A DNA stretch of 64,000 nucleotides, from the NCBI RefSeq assembly GCF_000737335.2, contig NZ_JMCC02000028.1, positions 1 to 64,000 of the forward strand, read 5' to 3'. Position 1 is the first letter of the stretch. Each line of letters begins with the position of its first letter. Below, in pieces: positions 47,146 to 56,475 of the stretch. The notes under the pieces were generated by a model. That model ran no database searches. It saw only the letters and a list, made by a program, of their open reading frames with translations, and was not told the DNA's origin. Origin of the DNA: Enhygromyxa salina. GTDB lineage: Bacteria > Myxococcota_A > Polyangia > Nannocystales > Nannocystaceae. The position numbers and the translations under genes are program-made.

Positions 47146-47988
47146 CTACAGCAAGGTGTTGTCGATCAGGCGGACGTCGTCGAAGAACACCGCGAGCGCG
47201 ACCAGGGTCGGGCCGTTGGCATGATCTGTTGGCTGCAGCTGCTCGGCGTCGACGACCGAGACGTAGTGGATCCGGCCGGGCGCGAGGGCTTGCTCTGCGT
47301 CGGCGATCAGCCGCGAGGACACGCGCTCGCCAGCGGCGTGGCGTTGGCGGACGAGCTGCAAAAATTTGGGGATAGCGATCGCGGCCGCCCGAGCAGACGC
47401 CCCCAAGCGGGCGTTGCGGCTGGACAGCGCCAGGCCGTCTTGCTCGCGCATGGTCGGCACGCCAACGACCTCGCCAGACCAGAACAAGTCGCGATGCATG
47501 CGCTTGATGATCGCCAGCTGTTGAAAGTCCTTTTGACCGAACAGCCCCACGGTTGGCGTGAACAGCTGCCAGAGCTTGGAGACGACGGTACACACCCCGC
47601 GGAAGTGCCCCGGCCGGGTCGCGCCGCACAGGTGTTGATCGAGGGCGCCCACCTCGACGTAGGTGCTGGCGCCCGGGGGGTAGAGCTCTTCAGGTTTGGG
47701 GATGAACGCCAGATCGACGCCGACCGACTCGGCCTTGGCGAGATCGCCAGGCTCGTCGCGCGGGTAGCTGGCGAGATCGGCCGGGTCGTTGAATTGCGTT
47801 GGGTTGACGAAGATCGAGATCGCCAGCGCCCCGCGATTGCGCGGGACCCGACGGCGGCCCTCTTGCATCAAGGCGAGGTGGCCCTCGTGCAGGTAGCCCA
47901 TGGTTGGGACCAGCGCGAGCTCGCGGGCGCCGTGCTGCGTTCGCCACTCGCGAAGCTCGGAGACGCTGCGCAACACTCGAGTGGGCAT
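47146..47988 (-). CDS. panC: Pantoate--beta-alanine ligase PanC
   Basis: 280 residues. The ATP-binding HEGH (TMGYLHEGHLALM), FVNPTQFNDPADLASYPRD, VEVGALDQHLCGATRPGHFRGVCTVVSKL, GQKDFQQLAIIKRM and SSRNARL blocks are all standard. It joins pantoate and beta-alanine using ATP to give pantothenate, the precursor of CoA and phosphopantetheine. It starts 18 bases after panB. Confidence 0.97.
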   Translation of the reverse strand: MPTRVLRSVSELREWRTQHGARELALVPTMGYLHEGHLALMQEGRRRVPRNRGALAISIFVNPTQFNDPADLASYPRDEPGDLAKAESVGVDLAFIPKPEELYPPGASTYVEVGALDQHLCGATRPGHFRGVCTVVSKLWQLFTPTVGLFGQKDFQQLAIIKRMHRDLFWSGEVVGVPTMREQDGLALSSRNARLGASARAAAIAIPKFLQLVRQRHAAGERVSSRLIADAEQALAPGRIHYVSVVDAEQLQPTDHANGPTLVALAVFFDDVRLIDNTLL

Positions 47989-48006
47989 GGTCGAAACCCG
48001 CGGAGC

Positions 48007-48912
48007 TCAGCGAGGTCCGTAGCCGGCGCGGCGCGGGGGCTCGGCGTGGTCGTTTGGATCGGGATCCGGGGCAGCGGCGACGGGGGAGTTCTTGCTGGCG
48101 AAGCTGTGCTCGGGGCCCGGGAACGCGCGCGAGCGGACCTCGGCGGCGAACGCCGAGAACGCGTCGCGGACCGGATCCGCGAGGGTCGCGTAGCGCTTGA
48201 CGAACTTGGGCTTGAAGCTGTCGTCGAGCCCAAGCAGATCTTGCATGACGAGGACTTGCCCGTCGCAGCCATTGCCCGCGCCGATGCCGATCGTGGGGAT
48301 CGAGAGCGAGGCAGAGACCTCTGTGGCGAGCGCCGCGGGGATGCCCTCGAGCACGATCGAGAAGCACCCGGCCTGCTCGAGCTGGGCGGCCTCATTGCGC
48401 AGACGCTCGGCTGCTTGGGCGTCGCGGGCTTGGACCTTGAACCCACCAAACGCGTGGACGCTCTGCGGCGTGAGCCCGAGGTGGCCCATGACCGGAATGC
48501 CGGCGGCGACGATGCGCTCGATCGCGGGGAGCACCTGCGCGCCACCTTCGAGCTTGACCGACGCGGCGCCGCCCTCTTTGATCAGCCGGCCCGCGTTGGT
48601 GACCGCGAGGTCCGGGCTGGCCTGGTAGCTCATGAACGGCATGTCGACCGTCAGGTGAGCGCAACGCAGCGCCCGACGGACGCAGCGCGCGTGATAGATC
48701 ATGTGATCGACGGTGACCTCGAGCGTGTGCTCGTGGCCCTGCATGACCATTCCAAGGCTGTCGCCGACGAGCACGATGTCGACGTCACACGCGTCGATCA
48801 GCCGGGCAAAGGTCGCGTCGTAGGCTGTGATCATCACGACCGGCACGCCGTCGCGCTTGCGGGCGAGGATGTCCGGCACAGTGACGGGCTTGCGCGGAAT
48901 GGACTCAGCCAT
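48007..48912 (-). CDS. panB: 3-methyl-2-oxobutanoate hydroxymethyltransferase PanB
   Basis: 301 residues. The metal and substrate motifs ITAYDATFARL, VLVGDSLGMVMQGH, VDMPFMSYQ, KLEGG, PVMGHLGLTPQSVHAFGG and GIGAGNGCDGQVLVMQDLLGL are intact. It adds a hydroxymethyl group from methylene-tetrahydrofolate to 2-oxoisovalerate to make ketopantoate. The C-terminal tail of about 25 residues (Pro/Asp-rich) is longer than usual. It is the first gene of panB-panC. Confidence 0.97.
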   Translation of the reverse strand: MAESIPRKPVTVPDILARKRDGVPVVMITAYDATFARLIDACDVDIVLVGDSLGMVMQGHEHTLEVTVDHMIYHARCVRRALRCAHLTVDMPFMSYQASPDLAVTNAGRLIKEGGAASVKLEGGAQVLPAIERIVAAGIPVMGHLGLTPQSVHAFGGFKVQARDAQAAERLRNEAAQLEQAGCFSIVLEGIPAALATEVSASLSIPTIGIGAGNGCDGQVLVMQDLLGLDDSFKPKFVKRYATLADPVRDAFSAFAAEVRSRAFPGPEHSFASKNSPVAAAPDPDPNDHAEPPRRAGYGPR

Positions 48913-48954
48913 GGGAGCTCACGTACGATGTTTCAGAAGCAGTTGCAAACAGCT

Positions 48955-49056
48955 CGCTGCCCGCGGTGAGCCAGTCCACGAATGCCGTCCGCAAGCGGGC
49001 GAGAAGCCCTCGCCCGAGCTGAAAACCGGGCGAGAAGCCCTTCCCCGAGCTGAAAA
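48955..49056. repeat. Intergenic repeat, family B, copy 1
   Basis: CGCTGCCCGCGGTGAGCCAG followed by TCCACGAATG and CCGCAAGCGGGCGA matches 59781-59824 with few changes. It ends in two tandem 31-base units starting at 48997 and 49028 (GGGCGAGAAGCCC...CGAGCTGAAAAC). Confidence 0.7.
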
Positions 49057-49059
49057 CAG

Positions 49060-50193
49060 TCATGGCCTGGCATTGGCGGCCTCGCCCTCGTTGGCGTGGG
49101 CCGGACCGCCGAGGTTGCTGGGCAGAGGACGCAGCGCGGTCTGGTGGCGCTCGGCGAGGCGACGCTCGGGGTCCTCTGGCTCGGGTCGGGCGAGGTAGGC
49201 GGTCCATAGCCGCAGCGCCCCGCTGGTCTCTTTGCGGACGGTCTTGGCGTAGGCGCGAACGTACAGGCGCTCGTGCAGGGGCATCGCGCTCTCGAGCGCG
49301 CGCAGCTGGCTGCCCTCGTCCCGATCGAGGGCGGTCTGCATGCGCACGCGGGCGCCGGCCTGATCCCCAGCCCGGTCGAGCACCAGCGCCAACACATAGT
49401 AGGACGCGAGCCGATCGTTCTCGGGCGCGTCGATGAACGCGCGCTTGGCCAGGTCCAGCGCGGCGCCGAGGTTGCCAGCGTAGAGCTCGGTGAGCGCGAG
49501 CAGGCGGCGGAGCTTCCAACCTTCGACGCTGGCTCGCGCGAGCGAGCGCCCGAACGCTTTGCGGGCGCCAACGAGGTCACCCGTGGACAGCAGCGCCCGG
49601 CCGCGCCAGTACTCGAGCCCAAGGCTGCGCTTGTCGCGACGGCGGTGTTGCTCGGCGATCGCGGCGTCGATCCAGGCGAGGGCGTGGTCGCGGCTCTCGA
49701 CCACGCCGGTCTCGATCACGCTCAAGTCGGTGGCCTCGTCGAGGCCCTCCGGGAGATCGAAGCGACGCAGGAGCTCGCTGCGGGCGGCCATTGCGAGCAC
49801 CTCGGGGGCGTTGGGGCACTCGGTGGCCTGGATCGCCCAGCGATGGTTCTCGCGGTAGTTGTTGACGTCTTCGCCATAGCCAAACAGCTGGTTGAAGGCC
49901 TCGCTGGCGACGCTCGAGCAGCCCGTCCACGAGCGGCTGCCGGCCTGGGCCCAGACCGTGGCCGTGGCCTCGACGAGCGCGACCGGTGCGACTGGCTCGG
50001 CGTTGGCTTCTGGGCCGCTGGGTACGTAGCCGCCGTTGCCGATCTCTTCGGCGCGATCCCAGGCAGGGGGCGGCGGCCGAGGCGGAGCCGGCTTGGCCTG
50101 GCGCACGATCACCCTCTTGGCGTCGGCAGGGGTCCCGCTAAAGATCATCGACAGTCCGAACAGCAGCGGGAGCAGCAGCCGAGCGCGAGTCAC
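49060..50193 (-). CDS. Exported TPR-like protein
   Basis: 377 residues from a GTG. The signal peptide ends ADA, followed by a Pro/Arg-rich spacer. The C-terminal two thirds are helical hairpins of TPR type (LEYWRGRALLSTGDLVGARKAFGRSL; RRLLALTELYAGNLGAALDLAKRAF). Four cysteines lie near residues 90-130. It is probably periplasmic or bound to the outer membrane through a partner. The function is unknown. Confidence 0.7.
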   Translation of the reverse strand: MTRARLLLPLLFGLSMIFSGTPADAKRVIVRQAKPAPPRPPPPAWDRAEEIGNGGYVPSGPEANAEPVAPVALVEATATVWAQAGSRSWTGCSSVASEAFNQLFGYGEDVNNYRENHRWAIQATECPNAPEVLAMAARSELLRRFDLPEGLDEATDLSVIETGVVESRDHALAWIDAAIAEQHRRRDKRSLGLEYWRGRALLSTGDLVGARKAFGRSLARASVEGWKLRRLLALTELYAGNLGAALDLAKRAFIDAPENDRLASYYVLALVLDRAGDQAGARVRMQTALDRDEGSQLRALESAMPLHERLYVRAYAKTVRKETSGALRLWTAYLARPEPEDPERRLAERHQTALRPLPSNLGGPAHANEGEAANARP

Positions 50194-50316
50194 TGCGTCA
50201 GGCTACCACCGCGACCTGGCGCTGTCTTTTGCGAGCAGCCAGCTCCCGGCAGCCCGACGCCGGCTGGGTTCGTCAGAAAGTTGACCGCTCGCTCTGAGCT
50301 GGAACACTCGCGCGAG

Positions 50317-50910
50317 ATGGGCACGTCGCCAGGCAAGCGTTCGCCGCGCAAAACAGGCGCAAACACGGCTGGGCGGGCAGGCTCGGGCGGATCCGCTGGT
50401 GCGAGCGCGCGTGAACCTGGAGTTCCGATGGTCGATCCCGAGACGGTCGCGGCCGTCCGCCAGGCGACCGCTCACGGCGCACACGTGGTCGTGACCGCGG
50501 TGACCACCGCGTGGCGCGGCGTTGCGTGGGGTGCGACCGTCAGTGCCAAGTGGTTGTGGCCCCGGTTGTCGGCGCTCACGCTGCTGGTCGCTGGTGCGTC
50601 TTGGCGCGGGCTCGGGACCGCGACGCGCTGGCTGTGGACCCAGCGCAGCGGCGTCGCGCGGGTCGGGCATCGCGGGCTGTGGTGGGGAGCGCTGGCGATC
50701 CTGGTGCTCGTCGGGCGGGCGTTGCTCAGCGCCGACGGGGATCCGGAGCTGATCGAGGTCGCCACGCTGTGGTTGGGCGCGGGGCTGGCGATGTCCGTGC
50801 TGGTGCTGCTTGGCGCGCCGGAGAAGCGCATGCGGGTGGCCGCGTTCGCGCTTGCGAGCGGACACGGGTCGCTGGGCCTGCTCGCCTGGATCGCCGCCGC
50901 GACGGTGTAG
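50317..50910 (+). CDS. Hypothetical membrane protein
   Basis: 197 residues from ATG 50317. A basic Gly/Ala-rich N-terminus is followed by an amphipathic Trp-rich region and about three C-terminal hydrophobic helices (LWWGALAILVLVGRALL; LWLGAGLAMSVLVLLG; GHGSLGLLAWIAAATV). No family is recognised. It converges on fabH. Confidence 0.55.
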   Translation: MGTSPGKRSPRKTGANTAGRAGSGGSAGASAREPGVPMVDPETVAAVRQATAHGAHVVVTAVTTAWRGVAWGATVSAKWLWPRLSALTLLVAGASWRGLGTATRWLWTQRSGVARVGHRGLWWGALAILVLVGRALLSADGDPELIEVATLWLGAGLAMSVLVLLGAPEKRMRVAAFALASGHGSLGLLAWIAAATV

Positions 50911-50925
50911 CGACCGCCTGCTGGC

Positions 50926-51909
50926 TCAGGTTCGCAAGACCGCGCCCGCCCAGGTCAGGCCGGTCCCGAACGCCGCCATCGCAACAGTGGAGCCGTCGGG
51001 CATGCGCCCAGCTTCGCGGGCTTCGTGGATGGCGATCGGGATCGTCGCCGCCGACATGTTGCCGTAGCGATCCACGATCGAGATCATCTTCTCGACTGGA
51101 ACGTCCAGGCGCTGTCGACAGGCCTCCATGATCCGCATGTTGGCTTGATGCGGAATCAGCAGATCGACGTCGGCCGCGGTCAGATTGGCCGACGCGAGCG
51201 CGGCCTTGCTGGCCGCGGTCATGGCCCGGACCGCGTGGCGAAACACGGTGTTGCCCTTCATCTGCACCATGTGCAGGCCGTCTTTCACGGTCTGCTCGGT
51301 CGCGGGGGTCCGGGTGCCACCGGCGGGCAGATACAGGATCGGCGCGAGGCTGCCGTCGGCGCCCCAGTTGGACGAGAGCAGGCCGACGTCTTGCTCGCAG
51401 GACTCGATGACGGCCGCGCCAGCGCCGTCGCCAAACAGCACGCAGGTGCTGCGGTCGGTCCAGTCGACGACCTTGCTCATGACCTCACACCCGACCACGC
51501 CGATCCGCTTGCCCGAGCCGGCCACGAGCATGCAAGCCGCGACCTCGAGGGCGTACAGAAAGCCCGAGCAGCCGGCGGCGACGTCGAACGCCGGCATCCC
51601 ACGGATCCCCAGCTCGTTTTGGATCCAACAGCCGGTCGAGGGAAACAGGGTGTCGGGGGACGAGGTCGCGACGACGATCGCGTCGAGGTTGGCGGTTTGC
51701 ATGCCCGCGCGCTCGCAGGCGTTGGCGAGGGCGCGGGCACCCAGGGTCGCGGACGAGGTCTCGGCGTCGGCGATGTGGCGCTGCTTGATCCCGGTGCGCT
51801 CGGTGACCCACTCGTCCGAGGTGTCGACCAACTTCGCGATGTCGAAGTTGGTCATGATCCGCTGTGGGACCGCCATGCCGGTGCCGAGAATCTTGAAGCG
51901 TTTCACCAC
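50926..51909 (-). CDS. fabH: Beta-ketoacyl-ACP synthase III (FabH-type)
   Basis: 327 residues, the usual length. The triad is Cys114 (DVAAGCSGFLYAL), His254 (LIPHQANMRI) and Asn284 (YGNMSAAT). TSDEWVTERTGI and CVLFGDGAGAAVIE are further family marks. FabH condenses acyl-CoA with malonyl-ACP to start fatty acid chains. It stands alone, not in a fab cluster, so it may be a second copy that primes branched or specialised chains. Confidence 0.93.
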   Translation of the reverse strand: MVKRFKILGTGMAVPQRIMTNFDIAKLVDTSDEWVTERTGIKQRHIADAETSSATLGARALANACERAGMQTANLDAIVVATSSPDTLFPSTGCWIQNELGIRGMPAFDVAAGCSGFLYALEVAACMLVAGSGKRIGVVGCEVMSKVVDWTDRSTCVLFGDGAGAAVIESCEQDVGLLSSNWGADGSLAPILYLPAGGTRTPATEQTVKDGLHMVQMKGNTVFRHAVRAMTAASKAALASANLTAADVDLLIPHQANMRIMEACRQRLDVPVEKMISIVDRYGNMSAATIPIAIHEAREAGRMPDGSTVAMAAFGTGLTWAGAVLRT

Positions 51910-52331
51910 GTCGTCCTGCCCTCGCGGGCGATATAAGCGGCCGGATGCCAGCTTGGCCAGGCGTAGTCGGGGAATTCACGCCGTCGTGGGCGTGACGACG
52001 CGAGTGCGCGGGGGTTCGCAGCGTGGAGCGAAAGGGGGTGCGCGGCGATAGCTACGCGGCGACGTGGGGCTCTCACGATCCGCGCTGATCCGGCGTCGGT
52101 ATCGGGCAATTTGTTTCACCGCCACAGCGCACATTGGAGGCGCGTGGGTGGTCCTCGGTGAATGCGATTCATTCGCGGGCGTGCGCGCGCGCGTGGATCC
52201 GGTCTGACACCAGCCGCGGGCGCGCGCTGTCGAATTGTCACCGCTCGCTGCGAATACCCTGCGTAAACGAGCTGTGAGCCGGGTGTCGTCGTTCGATCGG
52301 AGTGGGTACACGCCTTGCACAACCGCCGCGC
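51910..52331. other. Divergent intergenic region
   Basis: 422 bases without a gene. It should hold the fabH promoter (leftward) and the promoter of the PDZ-like gene (rightward). It has a short GAATG-N5-CATTC inverted repeat near 52160 and a GC-alternating tract near 52184. No clear operator or riboswitch is seen. Confidence 0.4.
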
Positions 52332-52961
52332 ATGCACGCATCGAGCAGCATCCGTCGCAAGGCCCCCTTCCTTCCATGGTTCGCGGCCCTCCTCCTCGGC
52401 GCTAGCGCCCACGCAGGATGGTTGATCCACGAGCTCCGCAGCGATCACCAACCCGAGCACCCTGCCAGCTTGATCGTGCATGTCGACGCACGATCCCAGC
52501 CAGACAGCCTATCTATCCGTCAGCAGTCGCGCGAGCAGACGCGGACCCGCCCGGCGACGTCGCCACGCTGCCGCCACGCCCAGGTTGATCCACACCCTGC
52601 CGATCCGACGCCGCTCAATCTCGACATCTGGGTGCAGCGGACCGATCGCTACGCGTACACGATCGATCGCCGCGTCCTCGACGAGGCCCCGCTCGGACCA
52701 GTCGACGCCGACCTCGCGCGGATCGGCGTCGTCGCCAAGACCTTGGCCAAGGCCCGCGACGCGGCGATGTCGACCGCGAGCGCAGGCGAGCCGATCGAGC
52801 TGCGCAACATCCACGCAGGCACACCGCTCTGGCTGCTGGGGCTGCGCACGGGGGATCGGCTGCTGGCGATCTGGACCAGCGGCGAACCCGAGCTCGAGCA
52901 CATCGAGCTCTCGATCGAGCGGCGCGGCCGGGCCTTGGCGCTCAGCTACGAGCTGATCTGA
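52332..52961 (+). CDS. Membrane-anchored PDZ-like protein, GspC-like
   Basis: 209 residues. An N-terminal basic stretch and one membrane helix (WFAALLLGASAHAGWLI) precede a variable linker and a C-terminal domain with IELRNIHAGTPLWLLGLRTGDRLLAIW. This is the PDZ/HR-like pattern of type II secretion GspC. No other gsp gene is nearby, so membership of a secretion system is only a suggestion. The start is ATG 52332. Confidence 0.6.
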   Translation: MHASSSIRRKAPFLPWFAALLLGASAHAGWLIHELRSDHQPEHPASLIVHVDARSQPDSLSIRQQSREQTRTRPATSPRCRHAQVDPHPADPTPLNLDIWVQRTDRYAYTIDRRVLDEAPLGPVDADLARIGVVAKTLAKARDAAMSTASAGEPIELRNIHAGTPLWLLGLRTGDRLLAIWTSGEPELEHIELSIERRGRALALSYELI

Positions 52962-52992
52962 CCCGACAGTAGCTTTTTCGCCAAGTTGGCGT

Positions 52993-54282
52993 ATGCAGCC
53001 GATGCTCGATCGGAGCGCACCCAGCGTCCGATCCACGCCCGGCATCATGACCCTCTCCACCGTGTTGTTCTTCGGCGTGTTCTTGTGCCTGTGGGCGCTC
53101 ATGCACGTCTGGGTCGGTCGGCGCCTGATCGTTCGCGGCCGCGAGTACCCCGCTTGGGTGCGGCGGATGATCGTGGGCGTGCTGGTCTCGCTGGCGATCG
53201 TCCCGGTGCTCGCGGTGTTCGGTCGCCGGCTCGAGATCGTCAACGAGCTGGGCGTCCTTCAGTGGATTGGCTTCGTGTTCATGGGCGTGTCGACCTTGCT
53301 GATCGCGCTGACGATGATCGTCGACACGCCGCGGCTGGTCGCCCAGGGCGGCCTCGCGCTGCGCAAGCGCTGGCGAGCCACCCAAGACCGGCTGGATCCG
53401 CGAGCAAGCGACGCCCAGCCAGACAACGGGCCCGGCCTTGGGTCCCCGCCGCGCCGCCAGTTCTTCGCCGACATCGCCAACTATGGGATCGTCGGTGGCG
53501 CCGTGGGCCTCTCGGTCGTGGGCTTCGCCGAGGCCCGGCGGGTCCCACGGGTCGTGAGGGTCAACGTCCCGATCCAAGATCTGCATCCCGACCTCGACGG
53601 CCTGCGCATCGTCCAGCTGACCGACGTGCACATCGGCCCAACCATCCGCGGGACCTGGCTCGACCAGGTCGTCGACGTTGCGAATTCACTCGAGCCCGAT
53701 CTGGTCGCGCTGACTGGCGACTTCGTCGATGGCTTCGTCGATGATCTGGGCCCCGAGCTTGGCGGGCTGTCCAAGCTTCGCGCCCAGCACGGGGCGTTCT
53801 TCGTGACCGGAAACCACGAGTACTACTGGGACGGCCCGGCCTGGTGCGCGGCGATCGACGCCCTTGGCCCGACGGTGCTGAACAACGAGCACCGACTGAT
53901 CGAGCGAGGCGCGGCCCGGCTGTTGCTCGCGGGCGTGACGGATCTCGGCGCCGGTCGCCACGAGCCCGCGCACGCGTCGGACCCCGCCAAAGCCAAGGCC
54001 AACGCGCCCGCCCACGACCTCGCCGTGTTGCTCGCGCACCAGCCCCGCAGCGTGTACGGGGCCGCGAAGGCAGGCTTTGATCTGCAGCTGTCAGGCCACA
54101 CGCACTCGGGCCAGTACTTCCCGATGAGCTTGATGATCCACCTGATGCAGCCCTACGTGCACGGGCTCGCGCGGCATGACGACATGCAGATCTACGTGAG
54201 CGCGGGGACCGGCTACTGGGGGCCGCCCAACCGCGCGGGGTCGCCCTCGGAGATCACCTTGCTGACCCTGCGGCGCGCGTGA
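52993..54282 (+). CDS. Membrane-linked metallophosphoesterase
   Basis: 429 residues. Three membrane helices (about 20-45, 60-80 and 90-115) are followed by a cytoplasmic or periplasmic linker, then a calcineurin-like phosphoesterase with the metal motifs DVHIG, GDFVDG, GNHEYY and SGHTHSGQ. The arrangement is like YkoQ/YkuE-type envelope phosphodiesterases. The ATG at 53047 (MTLSTVLFFG) is an equally good start. Confidence 0.88.
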   Translation: MQPMLDRSAPSVRSTPGIMTLSTVLFFGVFLCLWALMHVWVGRRLIVRGREYPAWVRRMIVGVLVSLAIVPVLAVFGRRLEIVNELGVLQWIGFVFMGVSTLLIALTMIVDTPRLVAQGGLALRKRWRATQDRLDPRASDAQPDNGPGLGSPPRRQFFADIANYGIVGGAVGLSVVGFAEARRVPRVVRVNVPIQDLHPDLDGLRIVQLTDVHIGPTIRGTWLDQVVDVANSLEPDLVALTGDFVDGFVDDLGPELGGLSKLRAQHGAFFVTGNHEYYWDGPAWCAAIDALGPTVLNNEHRLIERGAARLLLAGVTDLGAGRHEPAHASDPAKAKANAPAHDLAVLLAHQPRSVYGAAKAGFDLQLSGHTHSGQYFPMSLMIHLMQPYVHGLARHDDMQIYVSAGTGYWGPPNRAGSPSEITLLTLRRA

Positions 54283-54331
54283 GGCCCAGGTCTCGAAGGT
54301 GACCTTCGTACTCGTCGCTGAAGCTCGGTCT

Positions 54332-54976
54332 TCATGGTTCCTCCGCTGGAAACCATTTCCGCAGCGCGGCGATTAGCTCCCGCACCGCGGGGTCCTGGCA
54401 GCGGCCTACGGCGACCCGCGACGCGACCTTTCGGTAGAGTGCCGCCGAGCGTTTGACCTTGCGCGCGCCGTTGCGGACGGCCCACGTTGCGGCTTCCTTG
54501 GGTCGCGCTGGCTTGGTTGCACCTTCGTCGAGCCAGCCCGCTGCGACCAAAGCCGGCTGCAGTTGCGTCCAGGATTCCCAGCCCATGGCCATCGCCGAGT
54601 GCGGCGAGTCGGACCACAACCAAACATCGGCCGCCGGCCGGACCACGAGGCTCAACCCGATCGGCGGTGGCCATCCCGCTCGCGTCAGCTGGGTGTCGAG
54701 GTGGGCCGCGATCTTTGCGGCCCCCGGGCTACCCGGAAATTGTTCGTCGATGACGACAGCGGCGTGGCGATACTCCCCCATGAACGGCCGCAGCAACTCC
54801 TCGGCGCGGGTGTGCAAGCCACAGTCGTTTTGCCCCTTGGCCACGCGGATATCGCTGCGCCCGTCAAATTCGAACGCTCGGCAGCCCACAATGCGGTCGA
54901 GAGCATCGCGCTCGAGAAATCCGCCGAGCGCCGCACCCATTTGGCCGTCGGCGACCAACAACAGTAGCTCTCTCAT
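54332..54976 (-). CDS. TOPRIM/DUF4276-like partner of the AAA ATPase
   Basis: 214 residues from ATG 54976. The opening ELLLLVADGQMG and the later AVVIDEQFPGSPGA lie where a TOPRIM fold has its Glu and DxD. The C-terminal KRSAALYRKVASRVAVGRCQ with DPAVREL resembles DUF4276-type endings. The acidic residues are partly replaced, so nuclease activity is uncertain. The start overlaps the ATPase stop (ATGA). The pairing recalls ATPase-TOPRIM defence pairs such as PARIS and the MAD3-MAD4 genes; the assignment is by pattern only. Confidence 0.6.
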   Translation of the reverse strand: MRELLLLVADGQMGAALGGFLERDALDRIVGCRAFEFDGRSDIRVAKGQNDCGLHTRAEELLRPFMGEYRHAAVVIDEQFPGSPGAAKIAAHLDTQLTRAGWPPPIGLSLVVRPAADVWLWSDSPHSAMAMGWESWTQLQPALVAAGWLDEGATKPARPKEAATWAVRNGARKVKRSAALYRKVASRVAVGRCQDPAVRELIAALRKWFPAEEP

Positions 54977-56265
54977 TCGAACACACCCGCCGCGAACAGG
55001 CTGCCGAGATCGATGCCGCCCTTCCACGTGGCCAGACGCGGGTGACTGGGGCCGGTGAGAACCTGCGCGCCGCCGTTCCGACCCAAGCGTGTGATCAGGA
55101 GCTCCTCGAGTTCGCTGTCAGCGAGCACGACCGGCGAGTGCGTCGACACGAGCACCTGGCTGTCGTAGAGCGACCGCAGCGACAGCATGATGGCCTCCGT
55201 TGCCTGGGGGTGGATGCTGTTTTCGGGTTCCTCGACCACCAGCAGCTGCGGAGGGTCAGGCACATAGGCCAGGGACGTCAACGCGAGGATCCGCAAGGTG
55301 CCTTCCGAGAGGCCGCTCGATGTGACCTCGAACCCGCCCTCGTAGCCAACCCGAAAGTAGACATGGTGGTCCTCTTCGCGCTCGCGCAACTCGATCGACA
55401 CCACCTGCGGCAGCGCCGTGCGGACGTGCGCGACCCAGTCGGCGAATTGCTCGGGGTCCTGGTTTTGCAGCCGCAGGATCAACCAAGGAAGGTTCTCACC
55501 CGAGGACATCAACGGCTTGGGCAGGCCTGGGGGGCTTGCACGGCGCAGGGTGGCCCAGTTGGGGTCGAAGAACACCGCGCCGGTCTGCAGGTGCTCGAGC
55601 AACCACCGGCCCGCGCCGAACTCCGCGGGAGGTTCGAGCTCGAGGCGTGTCAGGGCCAGACGCGTGCGGTCGATCTGCGTCTCGCGCTGGATCGCGTCCG
55701 CGAGCTCGGGAGTGAGGCTGACTGCCGACGCGGCCGCGTCGTGGACGTGATCTCGGCGGATGATGAAGCGCCAATCCTGCTGCTCGGTGCTCTCCCCCTG
55801 CACGGGCAGGCGCCGTTCTTCGTAGGCTTGTCCAGCCGCGAACGCAAACAAGTACTCGCTCTCGACCTCGAGCTGGCGCCCATCGTGGACCGTGAGCCGA
55901 AGCTCATAGCGAAGGTGCGTTGGCAGGCGTGCAGGATCGCTCTGCACAGCCTTGGGCGCTGCGTTCCCGAGTGCCTGTGCATGGCGCTGGGGGAGCTTGG
56001 CTTCGACCGCGAGCACGAAGCTGTGTTGTTGGCCGCGAAACGAGAGCTCGCCCAGGGAGGTTGCCCGGGGCCCACGCTGGGGCAGACGCTCCAAGAACGC
56101 AGCCGCGACGTTTCGAGCCCGCAGTAGATCCCCGAGCAGCACCGGGATATCGAGCAGGGTCGTCTTGCCCGAGCCATTCGAGCCCGCGATAATCCGAAAC
56201 GCATCCAGCGGCACCGCGACGCTCTCGAAGCAGCGATAGTTCTGGGCCTCGATGCGGGTGATCAT
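54973..56265 (-). CDS. AAA ATPase of the OLD/RecF-like (AAA_21) type
   Basis: 430 residues from ATG 56265. The opening MITRIEAQNYRCFESV is classic for RecF/OLD-type ATPases. Walker A is GSNGSGKTT (28-36), the ABC signature SSGLSEG (316-322), Walker B LLVVEEPEN (341-349), and the switch His THSP (375-378). It lacks the C-terminal TOPRIM of OLD proteins; that role is probably taken by the coupled downstream protein. Such ATPases act as sensors in phage defence or in DNA maintenance. Confidence 0.85.
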   Translation of the reverse strand: MITRIEAQNYRCFESVAVPLDAFRIIAGSNGSGKTTLLDIPVLLGDLLRARNVAAAFLERLPQRGPRATSLGELSFRGQQHSFVLAVEAKLPQRHAQALGNAAPKAVQSDPARLPTHLRYELRLTVHDGRQLEVESEYLFAFAAGQAYEERRLPVQGESTEQQDWRFIIRRDHVHDAAASAVSLTPELADAIQRETQIDRTRLALTRLELEPPAEFGAGRWLLEHLQTGAVFFDPNWATLRRASPPGLPKPLMSSGENLPWLILRLQNQDPEQFADWVAHVRTALPQVVSIELREREEDHHVYFRVGYEGGFEVTSSGLSEGTLRILALTSLAYVPDPPQLLVVEEPENSIHPQATEAIMLSLRSLYDSQVLVSTHSPVVLADSELEELLITRLGRNGGAQVLTGPSHPRLATWKGGIDLGSLFAAGVFE

Positions 56266-56475
56266 GCGCGAGGCTCCGAGCGCTCGGCGCGAGGCAGGTG
56301 CTTGACCGGCTTCGCAGCGACAGAGCGTTTCGTGGGCGCAGCCATGAGGTTGTGGGTGCCGATTGTAGGCCAGCCACAAACGGGGAGCCAGGCTGGCTGA
56401 AGGCGCCGGGCATCGGGGGCCATTTGATCACCTGGCGGGCATCGCGTCGCTTTGTCGCGTGAACCCTGCACGGGC

